From: Hevea brasiliensis
Taxonomy: Eukaryota > Streptophyta > Magnoliopsida > Malpighiales > Euphorbiaceae
Assembly: GCF_030052815.1 (NCBI RefSeq)
Contig: NC_079496.1
Span: 38,899,593 to 38,963,592, forward strand
Direction of reading: 5' to 3'
DNA: 64,000 nt
Below are positions 35,176-47,393 of this stretch, piece after piece. The stretch's first letter is position 1. Every line of letters starts with the position of its first letter. A program made the translations under genes and the position numbers. The notes under the pieces are model-generated. The model made no database searches. It saw only the letters and a list, made by a program, of their open reading frames with translations, and had not been told where the DNA came from.

Positions 35176-36700
35176 GGAGGGGATACCAGACTGAGTTTCT
35201 GCCGATCCCCTTTGTGATCGCCATACCAGTACTCTTTGGCAGGCAATATCCGGTCTCTTTCATTTACTACTCAGGGATCCGATCTTATCTCGATCCCCAC
35301 TATACCAGGTTATCTCCTGTGCTCATTTAGTGGTTCGACTTCATAACTTTTTCCTCCGATTTACTATTTAAACTTTTATTATTTTTATTTGTTTAAAGAA
35401 ACCCTCGTGTTAAGATACAGCTACTAACATTTTATTAGACTACCTACACACTACCTGTAACCAGAACACTTATATTTGAAGGTAATAAAAGCTAAGAACA
35501 AATAAATAACATGAACGAATGAATAAAAGGTAAACTCAAGAAAATAACTATCTATGTGGGGCTCTTTAGCATAACTGAACTTAATGAAGGTTACGAGCAT
35601 GAGAACAAAGAAAATAAAATGCGAGCATTTGATAAAGCAACAGTCTAGACACTTACCTATGGGGGATTGAGCCTATTGAACTAACTGTGGAACCACAAAT
35701 ATTGTAGAACTGCGAGCTAATAGTCTGGGGACTAATGCTTACTTTTAAATAACAAGTACCAAGTTAGAATGCAGTTGAGCCGAAGTGACAGTAACCGGGT
35801 TGGAATGAGATTAAGCTTGGAGAATAAAATGTTGATATTAAGATGATGAAGACGAAACTGAACTAAGAAATGGTATCGTAGAGTAGTGAACAAACTAAAA
35901 ATGAAGAGTTTCAGGGTCCAACACTCCTTCAATGGAGATACTTAAGAAAACTAGTTTCTGAAGTTTCTCTACTTCGAAAGTTTAAAATAGCAAAGTAGCA
36001 AGACTGAATCAAATTTCAGAGCTTCTCTACTATAATTACCACCTTTTTTTGTTCTTTCTTTTTTCAACAGTATTGCATGTAGGTATTTATAGGGAACGGG
36101 TGCTCCTAATGAAGGGTCAGAATCTCTTCTGGGGAGATGGAAGGTTTGGATTTAAAAGGACATGATCTGATGCCTGAGAATTAAAGAGAATCAGAATGGA
36201 CGGCTGAGATCCTATTCATAATATTTGTCTTTTCTCTTTTCCAATCCAACGGCTCAGGATCTTCCTGTCAGGATGGATCTGAAGGCCAGGAACAAAAGGC
36301 GCTGGTCCTGTCGTCTACTTTTCGATCCAAGGGCTCTGGGTTTGTCCTTACGAATAAGATCAACGGTGGAGATTCAGAAGCATAGGACTGTCATAACTAT
36401 CCTAGCATCTGTCAGCATTGTGGGCGATTCTGCAAATGAAGCGTGCGGTGAAGATTTGAGCTTACCTGCAACGCTTTAACTACCTCGGCTCTGATTATGT
36501 AGAGAGTTATTGGAAATTATCTCATCCTCTCCTCGCTTTCCGATCTCCCATTCCTTCTGATCTCTCTATTATGACCCTTTTCTGCTTTCTCATACCAGGC
36601 CCCTCTCCCGATCTCTCCCATTCCAGAATCAGTCAAAGCATTTAATCATTCGGTTACCAATGCATTTGCTTCTTTTTTCGCTAGTAATAAATGCTCAGAC
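35176..36700. other. No gene seen, part of element F LTR
   Basis: Low-complexity Tat LTR sequence rich in GATC-containing words. Short frames on both strands (for example 36225-36479) have no recognisable domain or conserved partner in the window. Confidence 0.5.
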
Positions 36701-36703
36701 CCC

Positions 36704-37215
36704 TAATATATATGCCTCAGTGGGGAATTTCTCCCACATTCCATTTCTTCTCTTTCCATTTCTCTCTTCTTCTGTTCTAGTTTCTCCGGTAACATTCTGG
36801 CCATGGTGACCGCTTTTGATGTTTTTCCGACTATTCTCTTTGCTCCCCGACTAAAAATTTACAACCCCGGTGATTGGAAAATCATGATAACCACATCTGC
36901 TGACAGTGAGAGAACCGGACTAATTTGCCGATAAAGATCGAAAATATCGATCGTACCGATCTCGGGTCGATCTACTGATATAATCAGTGAACCGATTTCA
37001 AGCAAGAAGACTGCTAATTTTCCTCCTAACATCGGTGACTGCCTTTTGAAGTTCATTTGGCTCCTCACCACATCGGGCGTCCCGACTGCGGCTTGGTTCT
37101 GGTCGATGACATTGATAATGATTCCTCTCATTATCATGAGAGTTATAGTCACTCCATCTGAGCTGTACATCTATCCGATGCCTATGGCTAACTTTCTGAT
37201 CAAACACATCTTTTG
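36704..37215 (+). other. Possible second antisense reading frame of element F with upstream TATA
   Basis: TAATATATATG at 36704-36714 precedes a CT-rich stretch and an ATG at 36803. From there 137 codons run to TGA near 37215 with a single TAA after codon 41. The product would be hydrophobic near its end (SMTLIMIPLIIMRVIV). I do not recognise it. It lies on the same strand as the accessory gene, about 600 bp upstream. A chance frame remains possible. Confidence 0.25.
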
Positions 37216-37260
37216 ATTCAGCCGCAAAACTAGGCTATGACATAGGTTCCTGCTAGGTAG

Positions 37261-37378
37261 GATGTAATGCCGATCTTTAGAGATCGCCCAAATGATGTAA
37301 TCTGACCTTTAAAGGTTCTTAATGATGTAATCCGATCTCTTGAGATCGCCTAAATGATGTAACCTAACCTTTTAGAAA
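37261..37378. repeat. Short tandem units, each with its own palindrome
   Basis: AATGATGTAA-type words recur about every 40 bases, each followed by a different perfect or near-perfect palindrome: CGATCTTTAGAGATCG, GACCTTTAAAGGTT and CGATCTCTTGAGATCG. They lie upstream of the accessory gene promoter. Confidence 0.6.
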
Positions 37379-37629
37379 TGAAATGAAATTTTATTTGACA
37401 GTTATCATTTAATTATTGCATTGGTTATTTTCCAATCTCTAATGTGCATATCCGATCTAGTTCCTAATTGAATCACCCTTAGCCGATCTGTAACTCTAAA
37501 CATCCGCCTTAATCTGACGATCTTGGCTAGCCGATCTCCTCTTATTTTATTTATTTTGTTTCTGGAACCTTCCCGCGATGCATCAGAAAAGCGGGCAAAT
37601 TACACCTACCGATGCACCGCTTGGGGCTC

Positions 37630-37663
37630 TGTGAGCATTGAATGCTCACACGGGTATAAATAG
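37630..37663 (+). promoter_or_regulatory. Promoter of the accessory gene: inverted repeat plus TATA box
   Basis: TATAAATAG at 37655-37663 lies about 155 bp before the start codon at 37817. Four bases upstream of it are perfect 10-bp arms, TGTGAGCATT and AATGCTCACA, around one G (37630-37650). CT-rich leader sequence follows. Together these read like a plant Pol II core promoter with an adjacent dyad operator. Activity is not shown. Confidence 0.5.
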
Positions 37664-37816
37664 GGGGAGGTTCCCTAAGTTGCTCCCCTATGCCATTTTC
37701 AGCATTCTGCTCGCAATTTCAACTCTCTCTCATTTCTTCAAGTTTTTCCTGCACCGATCACACTCCGGTAAGGACTTTAATCCTTCTTTTACTTAAGCTT
37801 TTTTATTTCTTTGAAA

Positions 37817-37863
37817 ATGAGCGGCGCCGAGGGTCAGAGAGTGGCAAGCCCCCCTTCCGTCCA
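37817..37863 (+). pseudogene. Accessory gene of element F, first codons of exon 1
   Basis: ATG at 37817 opens MSGAEGQRVASPPSVH, then solo LTR G interrupts. Removing G and one copy of its target duplication GTCCA joins this frame directly to 47394 (VSWSSDEVEVIRSS). It is the first ATG after the TATA box and is in frame with the conserved domain, so I take it as the original start. Confidence 0.6.
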
Positions 37864-40356
37864 TGTAACATCCTCCCGGTAGCAATTCCATACGATCTCT
37901 TATTCGTGGCCGGTGTCGATGCAGACGGCTAGAACTTACGGAAAAAAAAATTTAAACTAAAGTGAAGAACCATAATTAACTCAAATATTAATAAGAAAAA
38001 TTTAGTAAAAATTTTAGAAATAAAATACAACCAAGTCAAATGAGCCGGTGCCCAAGCGATGGGTAACCAGAGGTAAGTTGCGGTTCTCGCAACGAGGAGC
38101 CCTAGACCCGGGGAAAAATTCATAAAATAATTTTTGAGACTCTAGAGAAGGGTCATTGAGGTTCCTATGGCATTAGAATGCCAAGAAAATAATTAGAAAA
38201 ATTTTTCAATCGGTACAGACAATTTTGACCCGTTAAGCCAAACGGAGAGCATTTTGGTCATTTCGCCTTCAGAGACGATTTTTGGCCGACTTGTCCAGTC
38301 GAGTAAATAATTAATATGACATAAAATTTGAATAAATATTGTTGAAAATTGAATTGAAAATGATTAGAAAAGAAAAGGAAAGAAAAATCCATAAAAAGCA
38401 ATTTATGACATCTTTATGATGTCACTTACAAGTCTCCACCAATTGCATTCAAATAAGCATTTTTAAAACACTTAAAAGAGTCAAAGAGGACCAAAAATTA
38501 TGGTCATCTTCTTCTTCTTCTTCCTCAAACGTGACCTCTCCCCATCTCCCTCCATTGATGCACTCACCCAAGCTCCAAAACCTAGCCAATTACACTATAA
38601 AACCCCTATATGCCTTCATAAAACTTGGTCCTCACACCTAGAGCAAGCTTTGGACAGCAAAAAGAAAGGAAGAAAGTGAAGTTTTGAAGTCTTAGAAGTG
38701 GCTCCATTCAAGGTTAGTGCACTAAAACCTTTTCTTTCAATTTTAGGTGTAGTATACATGCCAAATTAAGTGAGAAATTCAAGAAATTCAAAGAATTAGT
38801 TAAGGAATTAAACATCCCTAATTCAGCAACCTTGGGAACCTTATGGGGTTTGATGTATTCCTGCATATATACATGATTAGTGATGATGATTGATGAGGTT
38901 ATATGCATGAGAAGTGATAGAAATTTAATTGATTAAGTTTTGAAATTTGAAATTAGGGTTTGAGAAGTGAAAATTTGACTTGGCTTAGGAAATTGTTAGA
39001 GAACATTTTAATGGTCATTTAGTGACCATTTTAGGTAAGTTGGCCATAAATTGGACTGAAATGGAGCATGGCAAAGTGAAGGAGCATGCTGCCTTGTGAG
39101 TGCAAAGAGGTGATCAAATTTCAGTCCACTTGGACTGCCATAGCTTGGGCTGTGTTGGTCCAATTGGTTTTTGGCCAATTGGACATGAAACTAGGCTTAT
39201 AATGGCACATTTTTTGCTGAAGAAACCATGCCCAAAAGACCAAAGCAAGAGGACCAAAAGTTGGCCCCAATCCGGATACCACAAAGCAGCCTGCAGAATG
39301 ACCAAATGAATAGTAACTGTTCATTTGGCCATAACTCACTGTAGAAATGGTCAATTGATCTGAAATTTTTTCAGCAACAAGTTAAGACATAGACAAACAA
39401 CTTTCATGAAGAAACCTACCCCAAATTATGACCAGAACCTAATCAAATCATTGAGCAAAGTTAAGTTTACTGTACTGAGATTTCCAGAATTTTCATTTGA
39501 GCAGTAATGTTTGGATGGCTATAACTCTCTCAAGAAAACTCGGATTTAGGCAATTCTTGAACCGATGGAAACCTAAGACATGGTATAACATTTCATATGA
39601 AGAAAGTTAGACCAAATTATGAACTTAAATTGGTCAAATTACTGACCAAAGTTGGACCAAAATCTGCCAAAACCCAAAATTTCAGCAGGAACAGTACACA
39701 TGAACAGTAAACTTATTTTGGCCATAACTTGAGCTCCAAAATTCCAAATGGAGTGATTCAAAAAAGGAAATTCAACTAGACAAAATAAGGAACATTTTCT
39801 ATGAAGGAAGTTTTGTCAAATTCCAACAGTAAATCGACCAATGAAACAGTGCAACTTCGGAACACCAAAACCGAAAATTGGCAATTTTGCCAAAATGACC
39901 TAAGCTTTGAGAAAGTGACGAAAACCAACAAGTTTTAAATGAAAAATGTAGTATGTTTGAAGTGCCAAAGTCAATGTACATATTTTCTATGCAAAAGTCA
40001 ACATTTTAATTGACCAATGAAGTGAATAGTGACATGAAAACTTGAAATAAGCTTGGAAATGGATTTGGTAATTGATTCCAACAAGTTTTAAATGCAAAAT
40101 GTGGTACATCGGGAGTGTTAAAACCAATGTACCTATTGTCTATGCAAAAGTCAACATTTTTGTTGACCAATGGGGTGAATAGTGACACCAAAACTTGAAA
40201 TTTAAAATTTGAAATTAGAAATGCATCTAGGGGACTTTAAATTGCAATTGGCAATTAATACTAGTAAATGTAAAACTCAAAATGTGGGATCTTGGTGTAA
40301 TTAGATTTAATATATCCATTAAGTATAAAAAGGTCAACATTTTGGTTGACTAGTAA

Positions 40357-43300
40357 TGTGACACCCCTTACCCGACTATAGTGCAGCCGAGCAAGTTATG
40401 CCACTCAGTGTGTCGGAGCACTCTATTTTATCTGATTTCATTATAGTTCTTGATTTATTTATTCAAAAACTTTATTGAAGATTTAGGCTATTTTTACTAA
40501 GTGTCAAAATCTAACTAAATTGGAAATTTCAAAAATTTTAACGATAATCCGACAAAGTGTCGGCTGTAATTTGGACTAACAGTTATTCTGAACCTGCCAA
40601 AGACAATTTCAATATATACTCAATTTCTCAAAATTAATAGTCTTAAAAATTTTCAAACATAATATATCTCAATACAGTATCCAGATTTCTCAGAAATCTC
40701 ATTAGATTTTCAATATCTCAATATTCACAAGTATAATCTCATTATAACTTAAATTCAATTCACATACTAAAATACTTACTTTGAATAGCTTCCATAATTC
40801 ATAGGTTAATTACATGAGTTTATTTTGTACAAGATATACAAATAATTTACAATGTGCTAGGAATGAACAATATACATAACATGTATAAAATGAGCCCTAT
40901 CTACATGCATTGCTGAGGAGGTGACAATCTTGAACTCTTCTGACACTTCTGCAGATCTGGACTCCAAAAATCTCAGTCGACAGTCTACTGGTTTTACCTT
41001 CAGTATCTGCGCGAGGAAGCAATTCCATCGCGCTAAGCATTTCTGCTTAGTGGTGCAATAATATAACCAGAAATAATATATACAAATAAAGAAAGAAATA
41101 AATGATAATTCAGATACTCAAGAATCAATTTAATTTGGTATGGTATTTCTAGTATCAACGATCTTATATACTAGTTTGTTCCTCTTTGGAAGTGCTTAGT
41201 TTATAACTTTTCAGTAATACTAGCAGGTATATAATTTATTCTATCTGTATTGTATTTTAAGTCTGTACGGTTTTGCAATTTATATTTTTGTTATGTTTCT
41301 TTTGCTAATCTCTTTTGCTTATTCATTCAATACTTAATTTAATTGTACTGGATTTTCATTATACTTAACTTAACTTAGCTGCCTGAATTGAATAATACTT
41401 TAATTGACTACCCAAGTAACCTATACTAGACGACTGGACTGGATAATGGGTCGTTGGCACTGGACACCGCGGTGCCTCGCGCCGTCATACCATGGGACGC
41501 AGAACGTCAACCACGTATGCAGTCAGTATGGCTAAAGAGCCATGATATCACATAATCGGCATAAAAGCCATGAATACGGGCATAAAAGCCATGGATACGG
41601 GCATAAAACCATGAATACAGGCATAAAGCCTTTCCTTTCGCAGTACTGCTAAAACAATACCCTATTGGCATGCCAGACTATCTAAACCAATCTTGTTAGG
41701 TATACTAGGGCATTTGATACTTTAAAATATTAATATATTGTGCTTTATGACTTCATTATTTCATGATAAATTTCAATCATAATTCATACATTCATTTGAT
41801 CATTTATATGATCACAATTCACATCAATTATTCTTTTATACCATTGTACTCAAAATACTTCTCCTCTTTACAATAATGAGAACTAATGTCTCATTCATAC
41901 ATTAATATGGTTCATTTATTCATTCATTATTTTATTCATATTGATCACAATTCTAAACAATGGTTCACATGTACCATTGTATTCAAAACATTTTTCCTTT
42001 TCTCATTTATACATTCAAGAATCTATTTATGTAATTACAAATTTTATATTTCAAGTTGAGTTATTAATATTTTATGAATTCCATTTGTGATGGGCATATA
42101 TGCCCTAACTATCTATTCACATCAATTAGGTGACTTATTTTTCATGTTTCAAGTAATCCATGAATATTTCATGGATTTCAAATTTATAGCCTAATTTTCT
42201 CTTTTAACAATTTTGACTAGGACGCATAGTCCATATTTGTCATACAATTCTAAGCGTTTAAGCTTAGAATTGGTTCTAGGTCTTCATCTTAATTTACTAA
42301 TCATTTTGATTACTATTCACCTACTAGTCAACCAAAATGTTGACCTTTTTATACTTAATGAATATATTAATTCTTATTACACCAAGATCCCACATTTTGA
42401 GTTTTACATTTGCTAGTATTAATTGCCAATTGCAATTTAAAGTCCCCTAGATGTATTTCTAATTTCAAATTTTGAATTTCAAGTTTTGGTGTCACTATTC
42501 ATTTCATTAGTCAACTAAAATGTTGACTTTTGCATAAACAATAGGTACATTGGTTTTAATACTCCCAACATACCACATTTTGTATTCAAAACTTGTTGGT
42601 TTTGGTCACTTTCTCAAAGCTTAGGTCATTTTGGCAAAATTGTCAATTTTTGGTTTTGGTGTCACTATTCACCTCATTGGTCAACAAAAATGTTGACTTT
42701 TGGATAGAAAATAGGTGTATTGGTCTTAACACCTCAAACATACCACATTTTGTATTTCAAACTTGTTGGTATTGGTTGCCAATACCATTTTTAAGCTTAA
42801 TGCTAATTGAGCAAAATTTTCGGTTTTCATGCTCCATCTTTACTGTTCCATTTGTTATTTTTACAGTGGGAATTTGAGGAAATGGTAAACATGAAAGTTG
42901 TTCCTTATTTTGTCTAGTTGAATTTCCTTTTTTGAATCACTCTATTTGGAGTTTTGTAGCTCAAGTTATGGCCAAAATAAGTTTACTATTTACGTGCCTT
43001 TATTCATCTGAGATTTTGGGTCTGGCAGATTTTTGGTCCAACTTTGGTCAGTAATTTGATCAAGTTAAGTTCATAATTTGGTCTAACTTTCTTCTTATGA
43101 AATGTTCTACCATACCTTAGGTTTCCATCGGTTCAATAATCGCCTGAATCCGAGTTTTCTAGAGAGAGTTATAGTCCTCCAAACATTGCTGCTCAAATGA
43201 AAATCTGCAGAGTTGCAGATTTGAACAGTAACTGTGACTGCCATTTGGGTTAGGTTCTGGTCATAATATGGGGTAGGTTTCTTCATGAAAGTTGTTTTTA

Positions 43301-44856
43301 TATGTCTTAACTTGTTGCTGTAAAAATTTCAGGTCAATTGACCAAATCTACAGTGAGTTATGGCCAAATGAACAGTTACTGTTCATTTGGTCATTTCTGC
43401 AGTCTTTGCAGGGGATCCGGATTGGGGCCAAGTTTTGGTCCTCTTGCTTTGGTCTTTTGGGCATGGTTTCTTCAGCAAAAATGTGTCATTATAAGCCTAG
43501 TTTCATGTCCAATTGGACAAACATCAATTGGACCTACACAGCCAAAGTTATGGCTGTGCAAGTGGACTGAATTTTCAGTCCCTCTGCTGCACTAACAAGG
43601 TAGCCTACACATTCACTTGGCTATACTATTTTTCAGTCCAATTCATGATCAACATACCTAAAATGGTCACTAATTGACCCTTATAATGTTTTTTCACAAT
43701 TCCATAAGCTAAATCCAAGTTTCACTTCTCAAAACCCTAATGTCCAATTTAAATTATCCATAAACCTCAATTAGCACACTAATTCAACATCCATGCATAT
43801 TCATACCTTAAACATCATTTCTATCCATTCTAAATTCATTTAAACAATCAACCTCATCCTTTCTAGGGCTGCCAAAAATTAAAGATGCCCTAACACATAT
43901 AACTTACTTCAAACTCTTACAATTTCTTAACTTAAAATGATGCTTTAACAAGGATTAAAGGAGTGAGAGTGAAAGGATAGCACTAACCTCACTTTAACCT
44001 CTTGTAGGGCAGATTTCTTCAAGCTAAAACTTCACTTTCCTTCTTCTTCTTGGCTGCCAAAAGCTTCCCCAAGTGATATGGTCAAGGTTTAATGAAAGGG
44101 GTTAGGGTTTAGTAGTGGAAACAAGAGAGAAATGAAGCTTAAAGGAGCTTTAATGGTGGAACCTCTTCTCTCTCTCTCTCTCAACGTTTTTTAGGCTGCC
44201 CAAGGTTGAAGATGCAGATTGGTTTTTCATATTTTTGGTCTCTTTTATCTCTTTTAATAAGTTTAACAAATTGTGATTGGTGGAGGAAATTTAAATGACA
44301 TCATATGATGTCATAATTAGCATTTTCTTTCATTTTCTTTTCTTCTCTTCTCTACTCATTTTCAATTCAATTTCTAGTAATGTTTATTCATATTTTATGT
44401 CATATTAATTATTTACTCAACTGGACAAGTCGGCCAAAAATCACCTCTGAAGGCGAAATGACCAAAATGCCCTCCGTTTGGCTTAACGGGTCTAAATTGG
44501 CTGTACCGATTGAAAATTTTTTCTAAATATTTTCTTGGCATTCTAATGCCATAGGAACCTTAATGACCCTTCTCTGGAGTCTCAAAAATTATTTTATAAT
44601 TTTTCCCCCGGGTCTAGGGCTCCTCGTTGCGAGAACCGCAACTTCCCTCTGGTTATCCATCGCTTGGGCACCGGCTCATTTAACTTGGTTGTATTTTATT
44701 TCTAAAATTTTTTTTACTAAATTTTTCTTATCAATATTTGAGTTATTTATGGTTCCTCACTTTAGTCTAATTATTTTTCCAGACGTTCTAGCTGTATCGA
44801 CCAACACTACCACTGGAATAGTAGATCGTATGAATTGCTACCGGGAGGATGTTACA
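40357..44856 (-). repeat. Minus-strand LTR inside the composite insertion (4.5 kb)
   Basis: On the minus strand it starts TGTAACATCCTCCCGG at 44856 and ends at 40357 (GGGGTGTCACA). It belongs to the same family as LTR G. It has the 5S-like module (44640-44686), the hairpin (41033-41050) and a 20-bp minisatellite (41555-41631). Confidence 0.85.
41555..41631. repeat. 20-bp minisatellite, four units
   Basis: GGCATAAAAGCCATGAATAC-type units, each able to fold through GGC/GCC. The same array is seen on the plus strand at 46148-46225, so it is an old feature of this LTR family. Confidence 0.8.
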
Positions 44857-44894
44857 ACTCTTCCCCTCTTATTTAAATTTCGTCCTCGAAATTT
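44857..44894 (-). other. Polypurine tract and pol end next to the minus-strand LTR
   Basis: The minus strand reads AAATTTCGAGGACGAAATTT then TAAGAGGGGAAGAGT, matching the last pol codons and polypurine tract of element A. Similarity ends near 44894. Confidence 0.75.
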
Positions 44895-44974
44895 ACTCAG
44901 TGTAAATAGGCAAGGAGCTAATACCTCTTTATTTCTTCACCTTTCCGTGTTATCCTACTTCACTTTTATGTAAA

Positions 44975-45366
44975 TTATGAAAATTGTATTTGTTAATGGA
45001 AAAGTAAATGTTTACTTGTGATTTATATGTGAACATCACATGTGAATGATGAATGAGAATAGAAATTGAAATGTTGAAATCTTGATATTGAGTTTTGTGT
45101 TGATATTGGAGTTGAGAATGAATGAATTTGTTTATTGGAAGTGTTTTTAACAGGTTCCGAAGAATTGTTTTCTCCATTTTTAGTCGGTATTCTGCCGGAT
45201 TTTCTATAAAATTTTCGGAACCTCAAATAAATTATGAATTCAATAAATGACTTAAATGAGTTATATTTTACAAGTTATATTCAAAATTACGATGAAAATT
45301 AATTAAGGTATATTAGAGTGTGCCGGTACACCGTGTGGCATTACTTACTCGGGTATACAGTACACG
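44975..45366 (+). repeat. Plus-strand LTR tail inside the composite insertion
   Basis: It matches the last 400 bases of LTR G (46985-47370), including the ACAGGTTCCGAAGAA block, and stops at TACAGTACACG, about 16 bases before the expected LTR end. It is in opposite orientation to the neighbouring full LTR. The stretch 44895-44974 before it is unassigned. Confidence 0.7.
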
Positions 45367-45378
45367 CGCCTTTTTTAT

Positions 45379-45594
45379 TGTCACACCCTGGCTTAGTGGG
45401 CCCCAGCTCAAGCCCCTCTATGGGTGGCCATCTTGCCGGCGTACACCTCTAGAGGCCGGCGATGCGACTCAAATAGGTACTGTCCGCTTTGGTGGAGTTC
45501 AATCCCTTCGCCCTGCAGAGCTAGGATTCGAACCCATATCACCTCACGGTTTTGCTTCGCCTCTTACCAATTGAGCTGCAGCCGGGGTGTGACA
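45379..45594 (-). mobile_element. 215-bp unit with inverted LTR-like ends and tRNA-like boxes
   Basis: On the minus strand it starts TGTCACACCCCGGC and ends GCCAGGGTGTGACA, a 14-bp inverted repeat with one mismatch, followed by ATAAAAAA. Twenty bases in lies a tRNA-like A box (AGCTCAATTGGTAAGAGG). About 33 bases further on lies a B box (GGGTTCGAATCC). It has no acceptor stem, so it is not a tRNA gene. A tRNA-derived SINE with an A tail, or a miniature LTR (TRIM/SMART-like) with a Pol III promoter, would both fit. Plus-strand frames through it are incidental. Confidence 0.55.
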
Positions 45595-47393
45595 AGTAAG
45601 GTGAATAGTAAACAAAATAACACATATTACATAAGTAATACAACTTGAAATATAAAATGTAATTAACACAAATGGATTGTTTAGAGTATAAATGAGATAA
45701 AGTTATCATTAGGATTTACGTCTTTGTTTCAAATAGGATTATAATACCTTGTACAAAAATTGGTACATGAGAGGTAATAATGTGAATACTAATTCATATA
45801 AATATTGTAACGATTAGATGAATCACATGGATGTGTGAATGGGATTAATTGCTCTCATCATGAGAGAAATGGAAATATTTCGATGTACAAATGGTACATG
45901 AAAATCGATTGATGTAAATTGCAATTAACGTGAATGGTATGATGAATGCATAAATTATATAAAAATAAGATTTGAAGATTTATGCTTCTACTATAAATAA
46001 AATTAAAATACTATGAACGATAATTGGAACATAAAATGGAATAACAAAACTTATGAACATTTAATGATATTATGTGCCCTAGTATACCTAACAAGATTGG
46101 TTTGGATAGTTTGGCATGCCAATAGGGTATTGTTTTAGCAGTACTGCGAAAGGCTTTATGCTTGTATTCATGGCTTTATGCCCATATTCATGGCTTTTAT
46201 GCCCGTGTTCATGGCTTTTATGCCGATTATGTGATATCTTGGCTTTTTAGCCATACTGACTGCATACGTGGTTGACGTTCTGCGTCCCATGGTATGACGG
46301 CCCGAGGCACCGCGGTGTCCAGTGCCAACGACCCGTTATCCAGTCCAGTCGTCCAGTATAGGTTACTTGGGCATGGAAAAGTATAACTATGATTGAACTG
46401 ATTATTAAAGAAAATACAAAAATTAAGTATCAGGAATGATTACAAAAATACAAAGAAGCTCAAGATCATGAAGAAAATAATTAACGAAATGCATGAAGAA
46501 GTTAATATCATAAAACATGAATAGCCCTCGACTAAACAATAAGTTAGTAATTATTCATTTATTATGAACACAATAGCAAGGAAATTATTATCTTTATTTG
46601 CATATTATATTTTCTTGTATTATTGGCACCACTAAGCTTTATGCTTAGCGCGTCGCTTTTGCAACGCGTAGGTACTGAAGATTTGGGCAGAGGGCCCAGT
46701 AGACCACAGATTCGGTAAGGCAGTTCACAGTTCTGTATAGTGTCCGTGTCACCTCACCATCCACAGTGCATTGGGAGGACACTAGGTCCCATTTTGTATT
46801 TTGAGGTTTTGGTAAATTTTGTAATTAAACTCTTATTTTATCATGTGTATTTGAAACAAATGTAATATAATTTTGTATTAATGTAAGTACTTGTAAATTG
46901 TGATTATAAATCACATGTGAGAATTTATTTATGATTTGAGTCTAATGATGATGTGAAATGAATGAATGACAAATAGAGGAATTGTTAAGAAAATTGTGTT
47001 TGTGAAAGGAAAAGTGAATACATAACTGTGACTTGTACATGATTATCACATGAGATGAATGATTGAGAAATGAATGGTGAAAAATGTTGAGATTTTGATA
47101 TTGAAGTTTGAGAGTGATGAGATGATTGAATATGATCATAGGAAGTGTTTTTCACAGGTTCCGAAGAACTGTTTTTGCTATTTTTAACCGGTACTCTGCC
47201 AGATTTTCTATAAAATTCTCGGAACCTCAAATAAATTATAATTTCGATAAATGGCTTAAATAAATTATATTTCACAAGTTATATTCAAAAGGAAGAATAA
47301 AAAAATGAATTAAGATAAAATAGAGTGCCCGGCACACTAAGTGGCATAACTTGCTCGGCTACACTGTAGTCGGGTAAGGGGTGTCACAGTCCA

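Larger units (their letters stand above)
40357..45594. mobile_element. Composite insertion in LTR G with 5-bp target duplication
   Basis: AGTAA flanks both sides (40352-40356, 45595-45599). The left end is the 3' end of a minus-strand LTR (TGTGACACCCC). The right end is the 215-bp unit ending GGGGTGTGACA. Between them lie a polypurine tract, a scrap of pol, about 80 bases of unknown origin and a plus-strand LTR tail. The two ends are inverted repeats with one mismatch, but the sequences next to them are not the two LTRs of one element. A rearranged full element is the likeliest origin. Confidence 0.65.
37864..47388 (+). mobile_element. Element G: solo LTR with target duplication, carrying a nested insertion
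   Basis: The LTR starts TGTAACATCC at 37864 and ends GGGTGTCACA at 47388, flanked by GTCCA at 37859-37863 and 47389-47393. It is interrupted at 40356/45595. Without the inserted unit it is about 4.3 kb, the long form of element A's LTR. It carries the 5S-like module (38032-38079), a 20-bp minisatellite (46148-46225), the hairpin (46632-46648) and a GCAACGCG second stem, AG|GT, and the acceptor-like site near 47157. Confidence 0.85.

Noticed and set aside
36859..37170. Minus-strand frame of 103 codons
   Set aside because: Overlaps the plus-strand frame from 36803, which has a promoter-like region. Neither has a known domain; the minus frame has no supporting signal.
45520..45594. Genuine tRNA gene
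   Set aside because: A and B boxes are present but there is no acceptor stem pairing and no tRNA end. It lies within a repeat with inverted ends.
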